Assembly (NCBI GenBank): GCA_905236635.1
Contig: CAJOCJ010000003.1
Coordinates: 1 to 64,000, forward strand
Source: an uncultured Bacteroidales bacterium
GTDB lineage: Bacteria > Bacteroidota > Bacteroidia > Bacteroidales > F082
Reading direction: 5' to 3'
Length of the DNA: 64,000 nt
The position numbers and the translations under genes are program-made. The notes below the pieces were generated by a model. That model was given only the letters and a program-made list of their open reading frames with translations, had not been told where the DNA came from and did not search any database. Position 1 is the stretch's first letter. The number at the start of each line of letters is the position of its first letter. Shown one piece after another: positions 1 through 6,331 of the stretch.

Positions 1-94
1 GCTAACTGTTTTGTAACTTAATGTATCCATTTAATTTTGTTAATTAATTTTATTGTGTTTTTTACACTATTTTCCTACCCAAAATTTGGGACTG

Positions 95-102
95 CAAAAT
101 TA
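95..102 (-). promoter_or_regulatory. Possible -7 box firing leftward out of the window
   Basis: On the minus strand the bases read TAATTTTG, matching the Bacteroidetes -7 consensus TAnnTTTG. No -33 TTTG is obvious. It would serve a gene lying left of base 1. The rest of the 1-148 stretch is AT-rich with a short CCCAAAATTTGGG palindrome at 78-90 and no gene that I can see. Confidence 0.35.
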
Positions 103-132
103 CAAATAAATTTTATACGAAAAACATTAATT

Positions 133-151
133 TAGGAAATATTTTTTCCTA
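133..151 (-). terminator. Weak hairpin at the end of the ABC ATPase gene
   Basis: TAGGAAA and TTTCCTA form a perfect 7-bp stem that overlaps the stop codon of the ABC ATPase gene, followed on the minus strand by an AT-rich stretch with a short T run. The stem is AT-rich, so termination would be inefficient. Confidence 0.3.
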
Positions 152-871
152 TTTTGTCAACGCCTGAAAACACTCTTCAATACTGGCATCCGCACGATGC
201 ATCACATTCATTTTTATGTTCTCAATCGTGTCATTTGCAACCACGATACCTTTATTAATTATAACAATACGCGGACACATCGCCTCCACCTCCTGCATGA
301 TATGCGTCGAGAGAAGAACTGTTTTTTCTTTTCCCAATTCTGAAATCAACCCACGAATCTCAATCAATTGATTCGGATCAAGACCTGATGTGGGTTCGTC
401 GAGAATCAAAACCGAAGGGTTATGCATCATGGCCTGAGCTAAACCTACACGCTGACGGTATCCTTTCGACAAAGCACCTATCTTCTTGCGCATCTCGATG
501 GTCAGACCTGTCTTTTCAATCATCTCGTCGATGCGTTTCTTCGCCTCTGAACCTGTAATGTGATGAATTCCGGCAACAAATTCAAGATATTCGCGCACAT
601 ACATGTCGAGATAAAGCGGGTTGTGCTCCGGCAGATAGCCCACGCGTTTGCGGACCTCCATCGGGTTGTCGATGGTGTCGAAACCTTCAACCGACACTGT
701 GCCTTCCGTCTGCGGAATGAAGCAGGTTATAATCTTCATCAGCGTCGATTTTCCGGCTCCATTCGGACCTAAAAGCCCCACAATCTGGCCTTTCCCAATC
801 TCCAGATTTACATCATTCAGCGCCAGCTGCTGGTCATAGCGTTTCGTTACGTGGTTTATCTTTATTGACAT
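149..871 (-). CDS. ABC transporter ATP-binding protein (GldA-like)
   Basis: ATPase subunit of an ABC transporter, acting at the inner face of the cytoplasmic membrane. The Walker A motif GPNGAGKS, an unusual signature region (ALSKGYRQRVGLAQAM) and Walker B VLILDEPTSGLDP are all visible, followed by the H-loop STH. The ORF track starts 18 codons upstream, but the natural start is the ATG giving MSIKINHVTKRY at base 871, because the upstream extension reads through the promoter and has no homology-like character. The sequence resembles GldA, the ATPase linked to gliding and type IX secretion accessory functions in Bacteroidetes, but the same subfamily includes generic ABC-2 exporters. No permease is in view; it would have to lie left of the window. 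The 3' end overlaps a weak hairpin. Confidence 0.85.
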   Translation of the reverse strand: MSIKINHVTKRYDQQLALNDVNLEIGKGQIVGLLGPNGAGKSTLMKIITCFIPQTEGTVSVEGFDTIDNPMEVRKRVGYLPEHNPLYLDMYVREYLEFVAGIHHITGSEAKKRIDEMIEKTGLTIEMRKKIGALSKGYRQRVGLAQAMMHNPSVLILDEPTSGLDPNQLIEIRGLISELGKEKTVLLSTHIMQEVEAMCPRIVIINKGIVVANDTIENIKMNVMHRADASIEECFQALTK

Positions 872-889
872 GTTTAAATTTTTGGATTG

Positions 890-897
890 CAAAAATA
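890..897 (-). promoter_or_regulatory. -7 box of the ABC ATPase gene
   Basis: Minus strand TATTTTTG matches TAnnTTTG and lies 18 bases before the chosen ATG at 871. Its placement supports that start over the longer ORF-track start, which would begin upstream of the promoter. Confidence 0.55.
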
Positions 898-939
898 CAA
901 AATTATTTTTAAAAAACAGCTGCATATCAAAAATTGTTG

Positions 940-947
940 TATCTTTG
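940..947 (+). promoter_or_regulatory. -7 box of metK
   Basis: TATCTTTG is a perfect TAnnTTTG box, divergent from the ABC ATPase promoter. It leaves a leader of about 135 bases before metK, long for this window, which carries a palindrome at 1055-1073. Confidence 0.6.
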
Positions 948-1054
948 CGGCAAATTTCAGTGGACAGATTTGATTGATTGCAACCACAAGAAAAAATGCT
1001 AAAACAGTATTTCTTTTTACAATCTCAAATTATCCATATTTATTAACACTGTAG

Positions 1055-1073
1055 GGACGTATCGAATACGTCC
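1055..1073. repeat. Palindrome in the metK leader
   Basis: GGACGTAT-CGA-ATACGTCC is a perfect 8-bp inverted repeat with a 3-base loop, flanked by GTAG and GG. Short palindromes of this GTAGGG...CGTAT...ATACG form recur between genes in Bacteroidetes genomes (general recollection). It sits 14 bases before the metK ATG, so a hairpin here would lie at or next to the ribosome entry region. I do not recognise a known SAM riboswitch in the leader. Confidence 0.5.
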
Positions 1074-1087
1074 GGAAAAATTAAATT

Positions 1088-2377
1088 ATGGGTTATTATT
1101 TTACATCAGAATCAGTATCAGAAGGCCATCCAGATAAAGTGGCCGACCAGATTTCGGATGCCGTCCTCGACGAAATGTTGCGTCAGGACCCGGAATCAAA
1201 AGTTGCTTGCGAGACATTGGTGACCACAGGTCTCACCGTCGTGGCAGGCGAAGTTAAATCAGAAGGATACGTTGATATTCAAGACACTGTCCGTCGTGTC
1301 ATCGAGCGCATTGGCTATACAAAAGCGGAATATCAGTTCGACAGTAAGTCGTGCGGCGTAGTGTCTGCGATTCACGGTCAGTCGGGCGATATCAACCGTG
1401 GCGTGGAACGCGAAAGTGCCGAAGACCAGGGCGCCGGCGACCAGGGCATGATGTTCGGCTATGCCTGCAAGGAGACACCCGACTATATGCCGCTCACAAT
1501 AGTGCTCTCGCACATGCTTCTCATGGAGCTCGCCAAGATCCGTCGCGAAGGCAAGAAAATGAAATACCTTCGTCCTGACGCGAAATCACAGGTCACGGTG
1601 GAATACGGCAACAACTGGAAGCCGTTGCGCATCGACACTATAGTCATCTCAACACAGCACGACGAGTTCCTCGACGACGACGCTGCCATGATTAAGAAAA
1701 TCGAGCACGACGTCCGCACAATATTGCTCCCAAGAGTGAAAAAGCTTCTGCCTCAGAGAGTTAGAGACCTCTTCAATGCGGATATGAAGCTCTTCGTTAA
1801 CCCAACTGGTAAGTTCGTCATCGGCGGACCTCATGGCGATACCGGTCTCACAGGCCGTAAGATTATCGTTGATACCTACGGCGGTCGCGGCGCACATGGT
1901 GGCGGAGCGTTCTCTGGCAAAGACTCGTCAAAGGTTGACCGCTCGGCAGCATATGCAGCACGTCATATCGCGAAAAACATAGTGGCAGCTGGCGTTTGCG
2001 ACGAGGCTCTCGTGCAGATAGCCTACGCCATCGGCGTGGCAAAACCTGTCGGTTTCTATGTCAACACCTACGGCACTGCTCACGTGAAAGACGCCAACGG
2101 CAAGAAGATGAACGATGCTGAAATCGCTGAAAAGATTAAGAAATTGTTCGACCTTCGTCCGTATGCCATCGTGAAACGTTTCGGACTGAAGAACCCTATC
2201 TTTGAGCCTACAGCATCGTACGGTCATTTCGGCCGCGACTACTACACCGCCAAGGTCGAGGTTATGTACAAAGACAAGGACACCTTCACCGAAGACGGCA
2301 AAAACTACAAAAACGTCGAATTCTTCGCCTGGGAGAAGCTCGATATGGTTGAAAAGATTCAGAAAGCCTTTAATTAA
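1088..2377 (+). CDS. metK: S-adenosylmethionine synthase
   Basis: Makes S-adenosylmethionine from methionine and ATP in the cytoplasm. The N-terminal signature [19 protein letters not shown] starts at residue 7, the GHGDTG-type loop appears as [13 protein letters not shown], and the glycine-rich [15 protein letters not shown] is the second family signature. At 429 residues it is longer than the roughly 385-residue E. coli enzyme and matches the longer Bacteroidetes form, with insertions in the middle domain. The ATG is followed directly by conserved sequence, so the start is secure. It stands alone, with its own -7 box at 940-947, and is followed after three bases by a palindromic repeat that may end its transcript. 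The product feeds methylation, including the methyltransferase and radical SAM enzymes of the pigment cluster. Confidence 0.97.
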   Translation: MGYYFTSESVSEGHPDKVADQISDAVLDEMLRQDPESKVACETLVTTGLTVVAGEVKSEGYVDIQDTVRRVIERIGYTKAEYQFDSKSCGVVSAIHGQSGDINRGVERESAEDQGAGDQGMMFGYACKETPDYMPLTIVLSHMLLMELAKIRREGKKMKYLRPDAKSQVTVEYGNNWKPLRIDTIVISTQHDEFLDDDAAMIKKIEHDVRTILLPRVKKLLPQRVRDLFNADMKLFVNPTGKFVIGGPHGDTGLTGRKIIVDTYGGRGAHGGGAFSGKDSSKVDRSAAYAARHIAKNIVAAGVCDEALVQIAYAIGVAKPVGFYVNTYGTAHVKDANGKKMNDAEIAEKIKKLFDLRPYAIVKRFGLKNPIFEPTASYGHFGRDYYTAKVEVMYKDKDTFTEDGKNYKNVEFFAWEKLDMVEKIQKAFN

Positions 2378-2380
2378 TCC

Positions 2381-2467
2381 GTCATTTCGACCGACCGTAG
2401 GGAGTGGAGAAATCTCATTTAATTTGTTTGAGATTTCTCCATTTTGCTTTGCTAAAGTTGAAATGAC
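2381..2467. repeat. GTCATTTCGA palindromic repeat, copy 1
   Basis: The element begins GTCATTTCGA and ends TTGAAATGAC, one mismatch from a perfect 10-bp terminal inverted repeat. An inner inverted repeat, GGAGAAATCTCA against TTTGAGATTTCTCC, gives an imperfect palindrome over the whole 87 bases. It starts three bases after the metK stop codon, so its RNA would fold into a long hairpin after metK. Related copies are at 8058-8139 and 19091-19130. Confidence 0.7.
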
Positions 2468-2507
2468 ATTTTTTTCAAAAAAATTACCAATATTTAATAA
2501 TTATTAG

Positions 2508-2515
2508 TAATTTTG
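2508..2515 (+). promoter_or_regulatory. -7 box of the parD remnant module
   Basis: TAATTTTG matches TAnnTTTG, about 20 bases before the parD ATG. The module may therefore still be transcribed although the toxin is broken. Confidence 0.5.
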
Positions 2516-2535
2516 CATCGAAAAATATAAATGAT

Positions 2536-2838
2536 ATGAAAACTACATCTGTTGCATTAGGCAGTTATTTTGATGAATTTATTAGTTCTACCATTCAAAC
2601 AGGCAGGTATAACAACGCTAGTGAGGTGGTTAGAGCAGGTCTTCGTCTTCTAGAGGAGAGAGAACAGAAGGTGGCGCAACTGAAAAACGCCATCCACGAA
2701 GGACTTGAAAGTGGCCGGAATGATGATTTCGACCCAGAAACCAATTTGAAACAACTGAAAACCAAACATTATGAAAAAGTATCATCTCACAAACAAAGCA
2801 ATCGAAGATCTCAACGAGATATGGATTTACACGGTTGA
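2536..2838 (+). CDS. ParD-family antitoxin
   Basis: Type II antitoxin of the ribbon-helix-helix ParD/CopG family. The family pattern is clear: an N-terminal strand (TTSVALGSYFDEFI), then the helix-turn region TGRYNNASEVVRAGLRLLEE, then a charged toxin-binding tail. The family usually runs to about 80-85 residues; this one is 100. The last ~20 residues (from about HYEKVSSHKQ) are read out of frame over the start of parE, so they probably reflect loss of the normal stop codon and not a real domain. It would normally bind and neutralise ParE and repress its own promoter. The partner toxin is truncated, so the module looks dead. Confidence 0.8.
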   Translation: MKTTSVALGSYFDEFISSTIQTGRYNNASEVVRAGLRLLEEREQKVAQLKNAIHEGLESGRNDDFDPETNLKQLKTKHYEKVSSHKQSNRRSQRDMDLHG

Positions 2839-2872
2839 GAAATGGTCTGAAACGCAGGCTATTTCAGCGTGA
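2771..2872 (+). pseudogene. Truncated ParE-family toxin (first ~30 residues only)
   Basis: An ATG overlapping the parD frame opens a 33-codon reading frame starting MKKYHLTNKAIEDLNEIW, the typical first helices of a RelE/ParE-fold toxin. After TVEKWSETQA the sequence runs straight into the 3' end of mutS2 (from base 2859) and meets a TGA. A full ParE is about 95-100 residues, so roughly two thirds of the toxin, including the catalytic or gyrase-binding part, is missing. The junction at the mutS2 stop codon suggests a deletion or rearrangement that joined the two. This frame is too short for the supplied ORF track. Confidence 0.75.
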
Positions 2873-5270
2873 TGCGGGTGATTCCGGCGCCGCCTGTTTC
2901 AAGGCTTGCGTCATTAAATGATTGGACGCATGACTGCTTGCTCAGGTATTCTCTTATGAGTTTGCGCAAGATGCCGTTGCCTTTGCCGTGAAGAATGCTT
3001 ACTTCTTTGATACTCAATAGTGTGGCCTCGTCGAGGTATTTCGCCACGTTGTCGATGGCCTCGTCGCCACGCTGACCGCGGACATCAAGAGTGAGGTTGA
3101 AATGCTGCGCCTTCTCGTTGATATCGTTCATGATGCTTTTGTGCAGATACGACGGGTTGTTGGCGGCTTTCTTCGCCTGAGTCTTGCTCATCTTTTTAAG
3201 CTTGTTGGCAGTAGTGCGCAGCCTGACATCTCCAAACTGCACCATGACATCGTTGCCGGATATCGACAATAGCTCTCCGACGACCTCTAACTCAGTGATA
3301 CACACGGTGTCGCCAACTTTGAGTTCTTGATTTGTGACTTCTTCTTTCTCTTCTGCTTTCTGCTTCTTTGAGAGTTCTGCCGCTTCTTTCACGAGTTCGT
3401 CTTTCATCTCCTTGAGTTCCTCGCGAAGCTCCTTGGTGCGGTTCTTATCTGCTTTCGTCTCCTTGATCTCACGGATGGTGTTCTCAATCTTTGCGTTAGC
3501 CCTGTCGATGAGTGCCTGCGCTTCTTTGTTGGCGTCTTTCATCAGCTGGTTCTTGCGTTTCTCGATGTCGGCAAGATGGCCTTTGTATTTTGTGACGACC
3601 TCGTCAAGCAGTTGGTCAGCCACTTTTAGTTCATATTCCTTCTTTTTAATCTCTTTTTTCTCGATTTCGAGTTGTTGCAGTTGTTTGTCGAAGTCGAGAT
3701 GCTCACGGCCTGATATCTCTGCCGCATTGTCGAGTATTTCCTGAGGAAAACCTATCTTTTTCGCTATCTCGAAGGCGAACGACGAGCCTGGCTTGCCAAT
3801 CATCATCACGTAGAGCGGCTGCAGGTAGCGTGTGTCGAACAACATCGCGCCGTTGACGATGCCAATATGGTTGTCGGCCAGCAACTTGAGGTTAGCATAG
3901 TGCGTTGTGACCACTCCGAACGACTTCTTCTCATTCATTTTCAACAAGATAGCCTCTGCGATTGCGCCTCCAAGTTGTGGTTCTGTGCCGGTGCCGAACT
4001 CGTCGATGAGGAACAGTGACCGCTCGTTTCCGTTTTCGATGAGCGCCTTCATGTTGATAAGATGCGAACTGTATGTAGAGAGGTCGTTTTCGAGCGACTG
4101 CTCATCGCCGATGTCGATAAACATATCGTGAAACACGCCACATTTCGAGTCCACCTTGACAGGAATGGCCAATCCGCATTGAAGCATGTATTGTAGCAAT
4201 CCTATCGTCTTGAGGCATACCGACTTACCGCCTGCGTTAGGACCTGAAATCACAAGTATTCTGTTGTTGTTGCCCAACTTCAAATCTAACGGCGTAATCT
4301 TTTTTCCTTGCCCTTTTAATTTCTCTTCTAACAATGGATGCCGTGCCTCTATCCAGTCGAACATCGGTTCGTCGATGACTTCCGGGATAACGCAGCCGTA
4401 TTCGTGGCTCAAAAGTGCCTTCGCCCTGATGAAATCGAGCAATCCGAGGAGTCGCCATGCCATGATAAGACTTGGGATTTCTGGCCTCAGAATCTTCGTG
4501 AAAGCCAGCAAAATCTTGTTGATTTCGCGTCTCTCAGCATATTCCAGTTCCTTGATTTCGTTGTTGGTCTCAAAAATCTCGGCCGGTTCGATATATACCG
4601 TCTGTCCTGTTGCCGACTCGTCATGGATGAAGCCTCGCAGCTCGCGTTTGTCGGCTGCACGCACAGGAATCACTGGTCTTCCGTCGCGTATGGTCATCTC
4701 GGCAGTGCTGTCGGTCCAACCTGCGTTCTTTGCCTCGACAAGAATCTTGTGCATACGATGGTCGATGGAACTCTGTTTTCGCCTTATGTCTCTACGTATC
4801 TCAGCAAGTTCAGCGGAAGCGTTGTCGGGAATCTCGCCCTTGTCGTCGATGAGACGGTTTATCTCTGTAAAAATGTGATTATCAATGGAGATGCCTTCTG
4901 CCAATGCCTTCAGATAAGGCACCTTTTCAGACGATTCCGAACTGAAGAACTTGAAAATATACGACAATGCCAATAGGGTGGGCTTCAGTGCAAACATGCT
5001 TTCGAGGCTGATGACGGTGCCGTCGATGGCGAGATGATGGAACTCCTCGCGCAAATCGTTGTAATCCCTCACCGGGAAAGGCACTCCGTCCTGTAACAGT
5101 GTCTCAAAGTCCTGAATAAGGCGCATATAAGTGCGGATCTCATCGACATCGGTGCTAAAACCCATCTTGCCGATGAACTCTTTTCCCATCTCGCTGATAC
5201 ACAGTGCGTTGAGGCGTTCTCTCACAGCCTTGAAGCCAATCTTATTTTCAAATTCCGACGGATAAATCAT
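2859..5270 (-). CDS. mutS2: Endonuclease MutS2 / ribosome-rescue ATPase
   Basis: MutS-like ATPase of the MutS2 subfamily, 803 residues, the usual length. It lacks the mismatch-reading domain of MutS and begins with the lever region. Walker A GPNAGGKS is at 343-350 and Walker B LFLIDEFGTGTEP near 425-435. A long coiled coil runs over roughly 510-640 (rich in K/E), followed by a KOW-like stretch, and an Smr nuclease domain closes the protein with LDVRGQRG near 728 and HGKGNG near 770. MutS2 proteins have been linked to suppressing recombination and, in Bacillus, to rescuing collided ribosomes. A minus-strand -7 box lies 20 bases upstream. Its 3' end is the breakpoint of the parE remnant. Confidence 0.95.
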   Translation of the reverse strand: MIYPSEFENKIGFKAVRERLNALCISEMGKEFIGKMGFSTDVDEIRTYMRLIQDFETLLQDGVPFPVRDYNDLREEFHHLAIDGTVISLESMFALKPTLLALSYIFKFFSSESSEKVPYLKALAEGISIDNHIFTEINRLIDDKGEIPDNASAELAEIRRDIRRKQSSIDHRMHKILVEAKNAGWTDSTAEMTIRDGRPVIPVRAADKRELRGFIHDESATGQTVYIEPAEIFETNNEIKELEYAERREINKILLAFTKILRPEIPSLIMAWRLLGLLDFIRAKALLSHEYGCVIPEVIDEPMFDWIEARHPLLEEKLKGQGKKITPLDLKLGNNNRILVISGPNAGGKSVCLKTIGLLQYMLQCGLAIPVKVDSKCGVFHDMFIDIGDEQSLENDLSTYSSHLINMKALIENGNERSLFLIDEFGTGTEPQLGGAIAEAILLKMNEKKSFGVVTTHYANLKLLADNHIGIVNGAMLFDTRYLQPLYVMMIGKPGSSFAFEIAKKIGFPQEILDNAAEISGREHLDFDKQLQQLEIEKKEIKKKEYELKVADQLLDEVVTKYKGHLADIEKRKNQLMKDANKEAQALIDRANAKIENTIREIKETKADKNRTKELREELKEMKDELVKEAAELSKKQKAEEKEEVTNQELKVGDTVCITELEVVGELLSISGNDVMVQFGDVRLRTTANKLKKMSKTQAKKAANNPSYLHKSIMNDINEKAQHFNLTLDVRGQRGDEAIDNVAKYLDEATLLSIKEVSILHGKGNGILRKLIREYLSKQSCVQSFNDASLETGGAGITRITLK

Positions 5271-5289
5271 TCAACTTAGATTTGAGCTG

Positions 5290-5297
5290 CAAAATTA
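5290..5297 (-). promoter_or_regulatory. -7 box of mutS2
   Basis: Minus strand TAATTTTG, TAnnTTTG type, 20 bases before the mutS2 ATG. Confidence 0.5.
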
Positions 5298-5317
5298 GTA
5301 AATTAGTTAATAGATAA

Positions 5318-5385
5318 GAGTTAAAAGTTAAAAGAGTTTGAATATATTTCTTTTAACTTTAATCTTTTAACTTTCAACTTTTAAC
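5318..5385. repeat. GTTAAAAG/CTTTTAAC inverted repeats between mutS2 and cutC
   Basis: Two copies of GTTAAAAG-like sequence are followed by several CTTTTAAC-like copies in the opposite sense, so the divergent mutS2/cutC spacer can fold on itself. A similar GTTAAAAG run recurs near 50740-50770. It is AT-rich and could be simple sequence. Confidence 0.45.
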
Positions 5386-5394
5386 AAAAATCAT

Positions 5395-5402
5395 TATCTT
5401 TG
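5395..5402 (+). promoter_or_regulatory. -7 box of cutC
   Basis: TATCTTTG, a perfect TAnnTTTG, 14 bases before the cutC ATG. Confidence 0.55.
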
Positions 5403-5416
5403 CGAAAAATTACGTC

Positions 5417-6184
5417 ATGATACGATTTGAACTTTGTGCTAACGGATATGAGTCATTGCTTAACGGCGTCGATGGCGGCGCCGACTGCGCCGAGCTCTGC
5501 GAGGCGCTTGAAGTCGGCGGACTGACGCCATCATTGGGAACATTAAAACGTTGCACTCAAATAATGCAATGTGTGGATGAGATAGATAGCGGTTCCCCAC
5601 GCCGTATTCCTGTTCGAGTGCTAGTCCGCTGTCGGCCAGGCAATTACATATACAACGACGACGAGGTCGCCATTATGTGCGAAGACATCAAGACGATAAA
5701 GAATCTCGGCTACGAAGGCGTGGTCATCGGGGTACTGAACGCTGAGGGCGACCTCGACGTCCCTGCCATCAAAAAGATGATGGCGTCAGGCGATGGAATG
5801 AAATTCACATTCCATCGCGCCATCGACGCCTGTAACAACCCTATCGATGCGATGGAGACGCTGATAAACCTTGGTTTCGACAAAGTGCTTACAAGTGGCT
5901 GCAAACCAACGGCTTACGAAGGCATTGATATGATTCGTGAGTTTCAGACTCTGTTCGGCGACCGCATCAACATCATGGCAGGCGGCGGAATCAACGAAAG
6001 CAACGTCGAACGTATCATCACCGCAACCGGAATTTGCAATGTTCATGCCTCATTGACATCGGAAGTCGCTGATAATCATAGCGATTTATATCCCAACGAT
6101 ATTGATAATACTGGCGCTTCGATGACATATAAAGTTTCAAATTTAATAAGGATAACGGAATTTGTTGACGTCATTAATATATAA
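5417..6184 (+). CDS. cutC: CutC family protein
   Basis: Cytoplasmic TIM-barrel protein of the CutC family, 255 residues, full length. Recognisable pieces are the N-terminal FELCANGYESLLNGVDGGADCAEL-type strand, VRVLVRCRPGNYIYNDDE, the strand KFTFHRAID, VLTSGCKPTAYEG and NIMAGGGINESNV near the end. CutC was named for copper homeostasis in E. coli, but the biochemical activity is unsettled and the copper role has been questioned. The gene is monocistronic here, with a good -7 box just upstream and palindromic sequences after it. The start is secure because conserved sequence begins at residue 2. Confidence 0.92.
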   Translation: MIRFELCANGYESLLNGVDGGADCAELCEALEVGGLTPSLGTLKRCTQIMQCVDEIDSGSPRRIPVRVLVRCRPGNYIYNDDEVAIMCEDIKTIKNLGYEGVVIGVLNAEGDLDVPAIKKMMASGDGMKFTFHRAIDACNNPIDAMETLINLGFDKVLTSGCKPTAYEGIDMIREFQTLFGDRINIMAGGGINESNVERIITATGICNVHASLTSEVADNHSDLYPNDIDNTGASMTYKVSNLIRITEFVDVINI

Positions 6185-6227
6185 GTCTGGTTCGCTTTTC
6201 GCCAGGTTGTCTTTGGTGCGGTGGCCC

Positions 6228-6262
6228 GCGCCATACTGCGGCGGCCGAGCATTGTATGGCGC
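6228..6262. repeat. GC-rich inverted repeat after cutC
   Basis: GCGCCATA and TATGGCGC form a perfect 8-bp stem around a GC-rich loop (CTGCGGCGGCCGAGC). The flanks are also much richer in GC than the surrounding spacers. It may be part of a mobile repeat or a strong RNA hairpin after cutC. Confidence 0.5.
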
Positions 6263-6273
6263 TTGACTTTTTG

Positions 6274-6301
6274 GTTACTTTTTTGTCAAGAAAAAAGTAA
6301 C
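6274..6301 (+). terminator. Perfect hairpin GTTACTTTTTT-AAAAAAGTAAC upstream of the beta-mannosidase gene
   Basis: An 11-bp perfect stem, GTTACTTTTTT / AAAAAAGTAAC, with a GTCAAG loop, lies 30 bases before the next ATG. The stem is nearly all A/T, so it is a poor classical terminator. Similar ACTTTTTTGT...AAAAAGTAAC palindromes are common intergenic repeats in bacteria (recollection, not checked). Confidence 0.4.
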
Positions 6302-6331
6302 AAGAAATAATTAAGAGAAAAGGAATAAAAA

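Noticed and set aside
948-1087. Possible SAM riboswitch in the metK leader
   Set aside because: The leader has a palindrome, but I could not place the conserved core of a SAM-I, SAM-II, SAM-III or SAM-IV riboswitch in it.
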